Of a stretch of 64,000 nucleotides of DNA, positions 33,991-46,300 are shown piece by piece (within the stretch, counting starts at the first letter, position 1; each line of letters opens with the position of its first letter). The translations under genes were made by a program, and so were the position numbers. The notes beneath the pieces were generated by a model. The model searched no databases, was not told the DNA's origin, and worked only from the letters and a program-made list of their open reading frames with translations. Source of the stretch: Haliclona indistincta (taxonomy: Eukaryota > Porifera > Demospongiae > Haplosclerida > Chalinidae); assembly GCA_964017065.1 (NCBI GenBank), contig OZ024789.1, forward strand, positions 8,508,703-8,572,702. The letters run 5' to 3'.

Positions 33991-34213
33991 CATCCAAGTT
34001 GTTAATGTAGTTGGTCAATTCGCAGCTGGTGGTCACATGCCCAAATGTAGTACAGCATCGAATTCTCCACACACGATTTTCAGAACTGTTGTTATGCACA
34101 CAGCTGCAACTTGGTTAGCAGGACAGTTGAAGAGAATTGGCTTTCTGTAGTCATTGACATATTGCGGTGTGGTCTTTCATTCTGAGCATGTTGATGGATT
34201 TCCATATGAAGCA
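33991..34213 (-). pseudogene. C11: type C exon-2 relic
   Basis: Exon-2 relic with an internal deletion (atgcacacagctgcaac against atgcacactgtccactccag in C1) that removes codons in the SVHNNS segment. Confidence 0.7.
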
Positions 34214-34313
34214 CTCGAATGTTGTCAAAGGTTTCCAATCTTTTTTAAAATCTATAATAATTGCTCCCTCATAATAACTTTCAAACGTGATCATAAGTTA
34301 ACTTCCAAGTGCA

Positions 34314-34466
34314 GTTAGTGAGAAAAATAAGCTTATTGTACATACTAACTTCAGTAGATTGTGTATGTGTCAAACTGTAATTGTATAGACACACATACAC
34401 TTACAATTTCACACATACATACTCTACTGAAGTTAGTATGTATAATAAGCTTATTTTCTCACTAAC
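34314..34466. mobile_element. Palindromic MITE-like element, copy 11
   Basis: Copy like copy 3, with one substitution in the left inner palindrome (aagcttattgtac). Confidence 0.6.
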
Positions 34467-34988
34467 ATAGGGTGTGTATGTGTGAAATTGTAAGTGCATA
34501 CACCCACGTGCTCACTCACTCACGTAATGAGTGAGTACTAGTATATTGTGACTACGTGATTGAGCTGCAAGTAAGTGAGTGAACAACATCAACATCAAAT
34601 TTATAGCACTAATTCTATAGAAAATTATTCGTGGAGCCTTTTAAGAGAGCTGTTTTACTCAAAGAAAAAAAGTGGATTCACTAACCACATCAGAGTTGAC
34701 ACATGCACTATCATAAATGTTTAGATATGATCAGATTTGCGCTGGTCAGTCTTCAGGTTGCTTCCTTTGCGCCACTGCATGCCATTCTGAATATGTACCA
34801 AAATGTCAGCATGTATCAAAAATGTGAAACTTGCTTTGATGCAACACAAAATACATGACTATGCTTGGAATTTAGTATGTCAGTGACACACCTGTGTACT
34901 AATGCACCATTGTGTCTTGTATATAAGAAGGCTCTGTTGGTTAGGCAAAAGCATTACAACCTGGTGAACAACACTGATAAGTGGAAGA

Positions 34989-35731
34989 ATGTCCAAGTTG
35001 ATTTTTCTAGTAGTTGGCGTGTGTATCGGAGTCTGTGCAGCTATTGCTGTTCCTCATGATCACGAGGAATATGGACCAGTTGCAGGTACAAAAGTAGCCA
35101 TCAACGATGGTTGTTCAAAATGTTTGTGTCACACACTTCAAATAGTTATGTCTATCATGAGTTAAATTCTAAATGCAATTGATTTATAGATGCCCTTGGG
35201 AAGAAATACCAGAATGGCTATGATGCTGCGCTGAAATTTCAATGCGGCAAATCGCAAGCTATCAAGCGAATTACAAGCAAGTTCAGCAAAGGTCATGGTG
35301 ATCGAAAATATAAGTTTTCATGTGCTTCGTACGGGAGTGGTGGAGTCTGCTCAGATTGTAAGACCACAGGTCAATATGTCAACAATTACAAAGAAGCTAT
35401 TAACTTCAACTGCCCCGCTAATCAAGTTCTAACCGGAGTTGAAAGCGTACACAACAACAAAAATGAGGATCGTAGGTGGAAGTTCCGCTGCTGTGAAACA
35501 TTCGAGCATGTGACCACCAACTGCGAACTGACTGATCGCATTAACAAGATAAAGCAAGCGAAATTTGATTACACTGTCAGTGGAGGAAAGGTTGTAGTTG
35601 GCTTGCACAGCCACTGGGCTAGCAAGTAAGTGCTATTTTGTACATAATAGATTGTTTTCACTTTCTTTTTTGTCAACAGCGACAGGCAATGGAAACTGAT
35701 GGTGTGTGACTACGGCAAGAAGCAAGTCTGA
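34989..35731 (+). CDS. B3: dermatopontin-like secreted protein, 194 aa
   Basis: Exons 34989-35085, 35190-35625 and 35680-35731. The protein matches B1 except for a few residues: PHDHEEYGP in the acidic stretch and K for N at 154. Nine mature cysteines. It sits about 200 bases upstream of IMP4 on the same strand, the arrangement that the truncated B1/B2-IMP4 pairs copy. TATATAAG at 34,920-34,927. Confidence 0.88.
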
Positions 35732-35931
35732 GGAACCTGCCATACATTGGCACAGAGTCAAAGAATGAACACTAGCTATAGTCTAAGCGATAGTTAGCTT
35801 AGATATCAAATCTCTGTGCATTTTAATAAAAATTTAAAACATTATGTCATGTAGAATTTTTAAACTACGCGCGCAATTCTAACAATGACGTCATTTTCTT
35901 CACCACGTGTTTATATCGAGCAAGCGGCAAG

Positions 35932-36699
35932 ATGGTGAGTCTCTCCCAGCGCCGTTGTGTAGTGTGCAGACTGGTTCTTTCCTTCAGTTGCGTCGCCAGG
36001 CGAGACTGCGTAGAGAGTATCTCTACCGCAAGTCAATGGAGCATCAGGAGAAAGCTACTTTAGACAGAAAGAGAAAACTAAGCCAAGCCATGGAAGGTTT
36101 AGACTAAGCAGCAATACAGTTATTTACATGTACAGTAGTTCTTGTTGAGCATTGTGGGCGTGGCTTTTATTCTAGTGTCATTTGATTGACATGTGACTTT
36201 TGTGCTGGTTATAGAGGGGCGGCGTATACCCACTGAGCTACGCAATGAAGAGGTGGAGCTTCGCAAGTCCATGAAATTTGACGATGAAGAAAGATCAGGT
36301 ATGTACAACTACTTGCAACAAAAAGTATGGACAACTTGCACCTTTTTGCCCTTTTAGAAGTGACTACGCATCAGGATGATGAATATTCATGGGCTGGCGT
36401 AGAGGACCCCAAAGTGGTCGTCACGACTTCACACAATCCTAGCAGCCGATTGAAACAGTTTTCCAAGGTCAATTGTTGTACCAGCTGTTTGTAAGTATGG
36501 TTGTTATTTGCGCTTTTTGTTGTAGGAGCTTCGACTAATATTTCCAAATGCTCAACGCATCAACAGAGGAAACTATGTCATGAGCCAGCTGGTACAAGCG
36601 TGTCGCTCTAATGATATCACAGACCTGATTATTGTACATGAACACAGAGGAGAACCAGGTCACTCTCTCCCCTCCCTCCCTCCCTCCCTCTCTCTCTCT

Positions 36700-36741
<42 letters not shown>

Positions 36742-37318
36742 TTCTTCCTCCTCTTCCGTGTGGCCGTGCGCTGGAGTGTTACAGTGCTTGCTCTGTCATT
36801 GTAACTATGGCTCTCTCCTTCTCTCCTTATCATCTTTTCCACTCTCCTCTCTAGATACCTTGGTGATCGGCCATCTTCCCTATGGTCCCACTGCTACCTT
36901 CAACATCTCAAACACCGTGATGCGGCACGATATTCCTGATGTTGGTACAATGTCTGAGGCTTTTCCACATCTCATCTTTCACAACATGAAAACTAAACTA
37001 GGAGAAAGAGTTAGTAAAATTAATGATAATTCTATTAATTTCAAAATGTGTTTGTCAACTCTCCCTCCCTCCCTCCCTCTCTCTCCCTCCCATCAACTTC
37101 CCCCTCCCTCTCACCTTCTCTCTCCTCTCCTTCCCTGAACTTCCTCCCTCCCTCTCACCTTTCCCCTATCTCCTCTCCCTCCCTCTCACCTTCTCCCTCT
37201 CTCCTCTCCCTCCCTCTCACCTTCTCCCTCTCACATTTCCCCTCTCTCCTCTCCCTCCCTCTCTCTCTCCCTCCCTCTCACCTTTCCCTCTCTCACCTCC
37301 CCCCTCTCTCTCTCCTCT

Positions 37319-37374
<56 letters not shown>

Positions 37375-38734
37375 CCTCTCTCAACTCCCACCCTCCCTCA
37401 GGTAACAAATATTCTCAAGTATTTGTTTCCTGTGCCTAAGGCAGACAGCAAGCGAGTGGTCACGTTTGCTAACCAAGAAGACTACATATCGTTCAGGTAA
37501 TGCACTAAACATAATTATAATTTTAAGTAACAAGTTGTGTCTTACTTTGATATGCTTATTTTCCCAACCTACGCCTAGTCAACACTGCATTTTTGTCTTT
37601 GCCTGATACAAGTTTGTACACTTGTACTTCGGTTTATAATAACTTTACTGTACATGGGGTGATCCTGGGTGTGTGTGTGCGATTTGGTACATGAATGTGA
37701 GCTATGTTTGTACAGGCATCATGTGTACAAGTTGTCTAATGGTGGTAAAGATGTGGAATTGAAGGAAGTAGGTCCACGGTTTGAGCTAAAATGTGAGTGA
37801 AATACCAATGCTGTACAATGTGAACTTTTTTCAAAGACAATTAAACTGTCTACCTGAAATTAGAGAATAGTCTGCTGTTACTGACCAAAATTATGATTGA
37901 CTATAGCTTGGACTCTAAATAGCTCAGTATCCAAACTGCGCACTTAGTATCCAAGCCCGCATTATTTAGAAGCCAAGATGCGTCAGTAGTACTCAGTGCT
38001 GGTTATCTCCTCTGAGTTCTCTGCAGCGACTTGTCGACACATGGATGAGTGTTAGAGTACAGAGCAAATCTGTAGAGTTGTTGCTCAATTTTTTCATACT
38101 CGAAGCATGTGGTAGGGAGGAGTTTGATAAACTATTAAGGTGGAGCTTGTGATGGCAGTAGTAAACACTGGTGGTGAGCTAGATGCTTCCTTTTCCAGCT
38201 TGTAGACAGTACTCATGCTGACTGTCGCTGTTCAGACCCACGCTGTGTCTCTGTTCCTGTGCTGATAGTTCGAACTCAAACGTAATTTCTTGTTTACAAA
38301 ATCTGTCGTGTGAGTGTTGCTATAGCTACTGGTGGCTACACTCTAAAATAGTTAGACCCCTCACTGCCTCAGCCAATGGATCTACGCTGTTTAGAAACCG
38401 AGGCCGGGTTTGTTGTGATGACCAAGCGTAGCGAGGTCTTTACATAACCCTGACCGAGTATAGTTTTTAGCTGATGTGAAATTTGTTTATTTAACTGCAC
38501 AAATTGAACATCAACAGTTATTATGTTATAATAATAATAGTTTTTATGTGTAATAATAATTATTGTGTAGTGTTTGAGATCAAGCTGGGTACAGTAGACC
38601 AGGTGGATGTTGACGTGGAGTGGAGACTCCGCCCATATCTCAACACAGCTAAGAAGAGACTGGCTTTATCAGACGAGGTACTTGTCTTTGACTACCGTTA
38701 CTACTTTTATTCATTTTTTTGCATTCTACAGTAA
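35932..38734 (+). CDS. IMP4: U3 small nucleolar ribonucleoprotein IMP4
   Basis: IMP4 belongs to the U3 snoRNP (Mpp10-Imp3-Imp4) that cleaves pre-rRNA for the 40S subunit in the nucleolus. Exons: 35932-35934 (ATG only), 35988-36096, 36215-36298, 36358-36467, 36526-36658, 36855-37009, 37402-37496, 37716-37792, 38571-38677 and a last exon holding only TAA (38732-38734). Phases agree at every junction and give 291 aa, the human length. Hallmarks are [15 protein letters not shown] at the N-terminus, [13 protein letters not shown], the Brix-domain stretches [65 protein letters not shown] and [15 protein letters not shown], and an end ...LALSDE. The final 54-nt intron has no in-frame stop, so retaining it adds 18 residues before the same TAA. 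AATAAA at 38,788-38,793. Confidence 0.95.
36655..36745 (+). repeat. CT-rich microsatellite in IMP4 intron
   Basis: (CTCTCT)n and (CCCT)n tract in the intron before exon 6. Open frames through it are low-complexity artefacts. Confidence 0.9.
37058..37400 (+). repeat. Long CT/CCCT tract ending at an IMP4 splice acceptor
   Basis: About 340 bases almost entirely C and T directly before the CAG acceptor of exon 7. It acts as a very long polypyrimidine tract and is probably length-polymorphic. Confidence 0.9.
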
Positions 38735-38828
38735 CGGATCAGAGTTTGCAACTAACACTCGTCAGAATTATATAATTATTCACCGAAAATAAATAATTTG
38801 CAGCACCAAAATTGTTTATTGGTTATAA

Positions 38829-39044
38829 TTAGTCTCTGGCTACCATAGTGCAGGATGCAGGGTGACTACTTGACCGATCTACAGTTAGTAATCTAGAGCT
38901 GTATTGCAACAGATGGAACAGAACTTTACTGCTTGCCATGATTTCATCCATCTGGTAGACAGTGTAGGTCACAAACACGAACAGCACTGCCGTGAGAAGA
39001 GCTGCAATCACAGCAGCCAACACACCGAGAACAGCCATTGGCAT
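38829..39044 (-). pseudogene. CYP46-like exon-1 relic
   Basis: The minus strand encodes the P450 membrane-anchor exon (MPMAVLGVLAAVIAALL, then VLFVFVTYTVY). After that codon the homology ends and unrelated residues follow to a stop. It lies just past the 3' end of the first P450 gene. The relic at 43.2 kb sits in the same place behind the second gene, so each duplicated unit carried the 5' end of the next gene. Confidence 0.75.
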
Positions 39045-39146
39045 TCCTTAATTCTAGTGAACACATACAGACTGCCCTGCGCGCACATCACGTCGACATG
39101 AAGGTTGTAATTCCACCAAAATAAATAATAATGTTTCAGTAGCTGA

Positions 39147-42100
39147 TTATTGTCTAGCTATCAGGGTGCATGGTACTCCTCCTTTAGGATGAATTGTGGC
39201 AGCTTGACCAATCTCCAGCTTGTAGTCTTGAGCTAGTGTCACATGGAATGTCCTCAACAGTTGAACCATCAATACTTTAGCCTCCATCTGAAATGGCGAG
39301 AACAGATAGCTAATCATAACAAATCTACATGCTACATAATTATAATGTTTCAAGAGCCTAAAGACATCTACCATAATTTGCAAGTCAGTTGTCAACTTTT
39401 TGCGTAGCTTTTCCATTAAGATGCATGCGCATTGACCAAATGTAAATGGCTTTGTACAGTAAAATACGCATGCGTAGCGTGCTATGGTTGTGAGCTTGAG
39501 ACAACGGATTTGCAAACTACGGTACATGTAGTATCATTCAAAAAACATTTGGCACCTCATTACGTGTTAATTTTTCATAACTTTCCACAGAAATGCCTCC
39601 AAATTATTTTAAACACTTTAGTTCTTTGTCACAGTCACCCATGCAGCAAAATCCTGTGCTTCATGGAACAGAGTTGTATACGCATTCTTCTCATAATAAT
39701 TCGTAGCCACCTGCCACAATAATTCATTTCTTCATCAGGTATAATTCTATCTATGTTGTGTTCTGTTTTCTGTTGATTATAATAATATTGAGTAAGCAAA
39801 TTTGAATTAGGACTAATTTTTTAGAAAAAAAATACGTTATACAATGCGACACGATGCAGGATTATATTCTAAATGTCTCCATAATCGTGGAGTGACTTGG
39901 GTGAGGTTTAGCCATGGTAAGATGCAACTGAGTATGTGGCTTGTGCATTGTGTGTTAATATTCACGTGTTTCGTCTCTAAGGACGACGAATCGAAAATAT
40001 TCTAACGCCAATCTACAGTATGTGACCTAATAGTGCTCAAGCACACCTTACTACTAAGTTACATGACTCACCATAGCAAACTGTCGTCCGATGCAAGTAC
40101 GATAACTGAGACCAAACGGCATATACATATAAGGAGAAGGCCTGTGTTGAATATACATGTAGTGGCTTACACAATATACACACGCTCACAGCACCAACTC
40201 ACCTTTTCTGATCAGGATCAAATCGTGATGGCTTGAACTGATATGGGTCATCGTAATACTCTGGTAGATGATGAATTGCATACGATGAAATCTAAAAAAT
40301 TGCACTAAATTCAAAACTCAAGTGCCACTTGTGTTCTGAAATAATTTGTGTGTAGCGTATACAGCTAATCAATCACACGATTATACAATACGCAATTTTT
40401 GAACAGAAGCAAAATCTGCTCTGACTTAATACTCCGGCCTCTACATTGACATTATGCTTCACTCTAGATCTATCAGTCTAGTTTTCCTACCGCTATTTGC
40501 ACTTTCTCTGGAATAATGTATCCACACAGTGTCATACCACCTTGTGGTGACTCCTTAAGCAGTGCTGGAGCAGGTGGATAATCTCTCAGGGTCTCCTCCA
40601 AAACCTACATTCAAGTCATAACATAGAATTCTGTTTAAAGAATCATCTAATTTACACCTGTAAGATCTTTTCTCAAATATACCTGGTTCATGTATGTCAG
40701 CTTGTCCAGGTCGTCAGCCTCTACTGTAGTCTTGTCACCCACAACCTCCTCTATCTCCTCCATCACTCTATGAAGGAGTAGTCTCATTATCACACACAGT
40801 ATGTGTCACTCACCTGTGCAGTACATCAGGATGTTGCTGTAACAACACAATACAGAACGACAACAGGTTACCAGTGGTCTCCTGACCAGCAAGATAAAAA
40901 GTGACAAAATCGTCAATAAGCTCCTCCATTGCAACATTTTCTCCTGTCTCTGAATGAAAATAGTTATTGTCATTATACATGTATAGCTATAAATTATTTT
41001 TCTATTGTACTCACGGACAGTTTGTAGTATGAGGGTGAGTATGTCGTGAGGGACCTCCTCATTGTTCTCCAGAGCAGTCAGTCTCTTCCTGATGCAGTAC
41101 TCTCCAATCTGTCTCACCTTGAGAGCTGTCTCAGCATACGAGAGATTCTTACCAAACCTCATGTACTACATGTACATCAAAATAAATACTATTTTTGTTA
41201 AAACATGTATGTTCAAATTACCTTCGCTAGTGGATTCACCATTTCCTTCATAACTCCTTCAAAACAATGAGCCATTAGATAAAGCAGTCCTTTGTCACCA
41301 AACAGTGACTGAACATATTGGTCTTTAGTGAAGTCTTGTCCGAATGCAACCTGCATACAATAGATGCTATTCACTATAACCACACCCACTGCTTGCGTGC
41401 ATATACCGTACTGATCATTTGCAGTGTAACGCCAGCGAACTCCTTCGCCATGTCCACCACAGTCTCTCCATCTGCTCTGCTCCTCAGGTTATCAATGAAG
41501 TGTTCTCTGGCTACTTTATTGAACACCGGGACTAAACCGTTCAAGTAACTATAAAAATTTATAATTTCAAATTTCTTTTGTTCACTGCCTATGTTTACCT
41601 TCTGGCAAACGAAGGGTCGTATGTTTTTCTTCGACCTTTCCAGTCATGATAATGCTGAAGAGTAAACACACTTCGTGGAATAAATCTATGCAAAACAAAT
41701 TATTTTCTTATGCATAGATAATGATGACAACTGTACCTTTGTCCAAACAGGTTCTCAAATGCAAGCATTCGACCTTTTGAAATTCTAGTTGAACACAAAG
41801 TCTAACCGTGATTGGAAAGTAACAAAGTAACAATGGAGAATATCGTTTTACCAGTATCACCACAGTACCTGTACACATTCTGCACTGGAGGTATACACAA
41901 TTGGACGGTAATGAAACCAGATTACACAGATGAGGCCTGTCTCGTTAAACCTACTCAACAGGCATAAGAAACTACACCAAGTTGTGACGAGATAGCGGAC
42001 TAACCATTTTATCACGAGATCGTGAAGAAACTTTCCCTCGCCGAGCCATGAGTTAATCTTTTTGACATGCCCTCCGTAGAAACTGTTTGAAAAAAGGTCA

Positions 42101-42277
42101 AGTTTATGTTGAGCCTTTATTGAGTTTATTCACGACTTACGAGGCTCCCTTTGGTTGTGGTATGTGCGCGTATCGACGGTGCACTATCACCAGGTAGACA
42201 GTGTAGGCCACAAACACGAACAGCACTGCCGTGAGGAGAGCTACAATCACAGCAGCCAACACACCGAGAACAGTCAT
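39147..42277 (-). CDS. Cytochrome P450, CYP46A1-like (gene A), 501 aa
   Basis: Fourteen exons: 42277-42141, 42082-42005, 41950-41869, 41801-41737, 41685-41599, 41548-41407, 41350-41222, 41165-41015, 40949-40814, 40767-40683, 40604-40491, 40291-40203, 40141-40072 and 39287-39147. All phases match. It has an N-terminal membrane anchor (VLGVLAAVIVALLTAVLFVF), then HIPQPKGAS, an I-helix AGQETT (311-316), an ExxR motif in EETLRDYPP, PSRF, and the heme ligand Cys448. The signature reads FGLSYRTCIG, with Ser444 where Gly is normal. CYP46A1 is cholesterol 24-hydroxylase, an ER-bound monooxygenase; length and motif order fit, but the substrate here is unknown. It is about 90% similar by eye to gene B. 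Confidence 0.88.
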
Positions 42278-42769
42278 TGCTTAATCAGGCACTTCCACGG
42301 CAAATTGATCACGGGACTACCTCATGAAAGCAATGTTGGCACAGAGCGCCATACCATGATACCATAGATATTATACACCATGCAAAAACAACAGTGATTT
42401 ACTATAGTCTAAGACTACCATGGTTGTTTGCTATGCTGCATTACAATACAGTTAATATTGTTTGAGATCGCCTGTTGTCTCCCAATCAGCCTCTTTACAT
42501 TGCAACATACGCGCTAATCTGTCAGCCTCAAATTATGTATGGTTCTGCTAGTGTACCCGCCATTAATCAAAACACTGACATGCATGCTGCAAGCAGGCAA
42601 CTTTGTGTAACGTATTAATGTTGATCGAGGAGGATGTTGAGGAGGGGTACACTAGCTATTTACAGCTCCCGAGTGCCATAAATCATGTAAAGCAACTTAC
42701 CAATATTGAATGATTTATCACTGCTTTGTGTAAACACCTATACAGCTAGTCTATATGGCAGTACCAAAG

Positions 42770-43231
42770 TTCAGAGGTTTTCAAATGCAAGCACGCGTCC
42801 TTTCATTACTCTGGTTGAACACAAAATCTAACAATGAGTGAAAAATGAAGTGATCAAGAGCAATTTTTCGCTGTTTACATAATACCTGCACACATTGAGA
42901 TATACACCACTGAGTGATGATAAAGACCAACTATACCAACCTCATTAAAACTACTCAACAGGCATTGTTGATTTATAACAATGTAACCATTCTATCAAGA
43001 GATCGTAAAGAACTTTCCCTCACTCAGCCATGATCTTATCCTTCTGACATATGCAAATTTTATGACTTTTTATTATACTAGTTTGGTATTCACAACTCAC
43101 GAGGCTCTCTTTGGTTGTGGTATGTATGCGTAGTGATGGTGCACTATCACCAGGTAGACAGTGTAGGCCACAAACACGAACAGCACTGCCGTGAGGAGAG
43201 CTACAATTATACTGAGAAAAGCCAAAGGCAT
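42770..43231 (-). pseudogene. CYP46-like relic, exons 1-4
   Basis: Exon 1 (43231-43101, MPLAFLSIIVALLT...) is open, two codons shorter than in genes A and B. Exon 2 (about 43,050-42,975) has a deletion and in-frame TGA and TAG codons (ctcttgatag). Exon 3 (about 42,945-42,886) is scrambled, and exon 4 (about 42,836-42,770) is recognisable (CSTRVMKGRVLAFEN). Nothing homologous to exons 5-14 follows; the upstream region of gene A begins instead. Confidence 0.8.
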
Positions 43232-43344
43232 TCCTTAATTCTAATGAACACATAATTAGTCAGCCATTCGCGCACATCCCGCGAACATGCTCGACATGAA
43301 GGTTGTAATTCCACCAAAATAAATAACAAAGTTTCAGTAGCTGA

Positions 43345-46300
43345 TTATTGTCTAGCTATCAGAGTGCATGGTACTCCTCCTTTAGGATGAATTGTGGCAG
43401 CTTGACCGATCTCCAGTTTGTAGTCTTGAGCTAGTGTCACATGGAATGTCCTCAACAGATGTACCATCAACACTTTAGCCTCCATCTGAAGTGGCGAGAA
43501 CAGATAGCTAATCACATGAAAAATCTACATGCTACATAATTATACAATAATTATTATACTAATTTTTCAAGAGCCTAAAACACCTAAATTTTGGCACCTC
43601 ATTACATGTTAATTTTTCAAAACCTAATGCAATGACTTGGGTGAGTTTTAGCCATGGTAAGATACAACTGAGTGTGTGGCTTGTGCATTGTGTGCTAATA
43701 TTTACGCGATTCATCTCAAAGGATGACAAATCGAAAACATTCAAACGCCAAAAATTACCAATCTACAGTAAGTGACCTAATAGTGCTCAAGCACACCTTA
43801 CTACTAAGTTACATGACTCACCATAGCAAACTGTCGTCCGATGCAAGTACGATAACTGAGACCAAACGGCAAATACATGTAAGGAGAAGGCCTGTGTTGA
43901 ATATAGTGGCTTACACAATACACACACGCTCACCAACTCACCTTTTCTGATCAGGATCAAATCGTGATGGGTTGAACTGATATGGGTCATCATAATACTC
44001 TGGTAGATGATGAATTGCATACGATGAAATCTAAAAAAATTACACTAAATTCAAGACTCACATATTAACATGTGCGTACAGCAAGTTCACTTCTGTTCCA
44101 AAATTGTGTGTAGATCGTTTTGTTTTCGCGGCCTGTATAATCCGCGCATTGGCAGGAAAAATAGTTTCACGAAAATAATTTTCGTGTTTGAGCGCCAGAG
44201 CTAAAGCCTATTCCATGTATTCTGAAATTTTTGTGATTGCGATTTTCGCAAACGAGGTCATTTGCAAATCGTGAAATTTGCCGTCCGCGAAAATTTATGA
44301 TCTACAGTATGGCATGTACAATGTAGTTGTACTATAATACTGTTCATCAACCACACGATTATACAATACGCAATTTTTGAACAGAAGCGAAATCTGCTGT
44401 ACCAATAATTATTCAGGTGATGTAATGTGCGACAAGATGGGCCGATTTGGAAAAAAGGAAATTTGTATAACATGCAGTAAAAAAATGTTTGTACTGCAAT
44501 ACTGAGTATTACAATATTCCTCTACATTGACATTAAGTAGGTCTATTAGTCTAGTTTGTCCTACCACTATTTGCACTTTCTCTGGAATATTGTATCCACA
44601 TAGAGTCATACCACCTTGTGGAGACTCCTTTGCTATTGCTGGAACAGGTGGATAATCTCTCAGGGTCTCCTCCAAAACCTACATACAATTCATAACAGAG
44701 AATTCTGTTTAAAGAATCATATTATTTACACCTGTTCAAGCAATAAGAACTTTTCTCGAATATACCTGGTTCATGTATGTCAGCTTGTCCAGGTCATCAG
44801 CCTCTACTGTAGTCTTGTCACCCACAACCTCCTCTATCTCCTCCATCACTCTATGAAGGAGCAGTCTCATTATCACACACAGTGTTACAGTGTCACTGTC
44901 AGTGGCGTAGGCAGGGGGGCAAATGCCCCCCTTTTTGCTGACTTGGTAGATGAATTCAGTTATTATTCAAGCAGGGTTGTGACTATGTTGGCCAGGTGGT
45001 TGGTTGATTTAGTGCAAGCCAAATGTAAACTAGCTATATTATCTCTGTTTACACCAAGCCAACTGCCAGTCAACACTAGATAGATATTGAAATTTAACAG
45101 CTAAAAATTGCACTAAATAAGCAGTTCAATTAAAAAAAATTTCTAGGATAGGACCCCAGACCCCCACTCTTTCTTTTTAATAATTTGCCCCCTCATTTCA
45201 AAAATCCTGCTTACGCCCCTGTCACTCACCTGTGCAGTACATCAGGATGTTGCTGTAATAACACAATACAGAACGACAATAGGTTACCAGTGGTCTCCTG
45301 ACCAGCAACGTAAAAAGTGACAAAATCGTCAATAAGCTCCTCCATTGCAACATTTTCTCCTGTCTCTGAATGAAACAGTAATGGTCATTATACATGTATA
45401 GCTATAAATTATTTTTTCTGTTGTACTCACGGACAGTTTGTAGTATGAGGGTGAGTATGTCGTGAGGGACCTCCTCATTGTTCTCCAGAGCAGTCAGTCT
45501 CTTCCTGATGCAGTACTCTCCAATCTGTCTCACCTTGAGAGCTGTCTCAGCATAGGAGAGATTCTTACCAAATCTCATGTACTACATGTACATCAACTAT
45601 TTTGTTAATACCTGTATATTCAAATTACCTTCGCTAGTGGATTCACAATTTCCTTCATAACTCCTTCAAGACAATGAGCCATGAGATAAAGCAGTCCTTT
45701 GTCACCAAACAGTGACTGAACATATTGGTCTTTAGTGAAGTCTTGTCCGAATGCAACCTGCATACGATTAATGCTATTCACTATAACCACACCCACTGCT
45801 TGCGTCCATATACCGTACTGATCATTTGCAGTGTAGCGCCAGCAAACTCCTTCAACATGTCCACCACAGTCTCTCCATCTGCTCTGCTCCTCAGGTTATC
45901 AATGTGGTCTCTGGCTACTTTATTGAACACCGGGACTAAAGTGTTCAGGTAACTATGAAAATTTTATAATTTCACATTTTCTTTTGTTCATTGCCTATGT
46001 TTTACCTCCTGGCAAACGAAGGGTCGTACGTTTTTCTTCGACCTTTCCAGTCATGATAATGCTGAAGAGTAAACACACTTCGTGCAATGAATCTATGCAA
46101 AACAAGTTATTGTCTTATGCATAGATAATGATGACAACTGTACCTTTGACCAAACAGATTCTCTAACGAAAGCAATCGACCTTTTGAAATTCTAGTTGAA
46201 CACAAAATCTAACCGTGTTTGAAAAGCAAAAAGGAGAAGAATATCGTTTTACTAGTATCACCACAGTACCTGTACACATTCTGCACTGGAGGTATACACC

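Larger units (their letters stand above)
1..35760. repeat. Tandem array of dermatopontin-like genes and relics
   Basis: The first 35.8 kb is built from repeated modules in a recurring order: a minus-strand type A gene, an AT-rich spacer of about 330 bases, a type C exon relic (minus), a palindromic MITE-like element, then a block homologous to the type B promoter. That block ends either in a type B gene (plus), in a type B exon-1 relic, or in an unrelated module with a retrotransposon tail. Nine A, three B and eleven C units can be counted. The spacers between A and C (for example 1861-2129) hold only the A promoter and conserved non-coding DNA. The array ends at the real IMP4 gene. Confidence 0.9.

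Noticed and set aside
36632..37500. Serine/proline/leucine-rich open frames of up to 168 codons
   Set aside because: They are translations of CT microsatellites inside IMP4 introns.
38104..38460. Possible extra exon in the long IMP4 intron before exon 9
   Set aside because: Exon 8 and exon 9 join in phase and match the family without any gap, and nothing conserved lies between.
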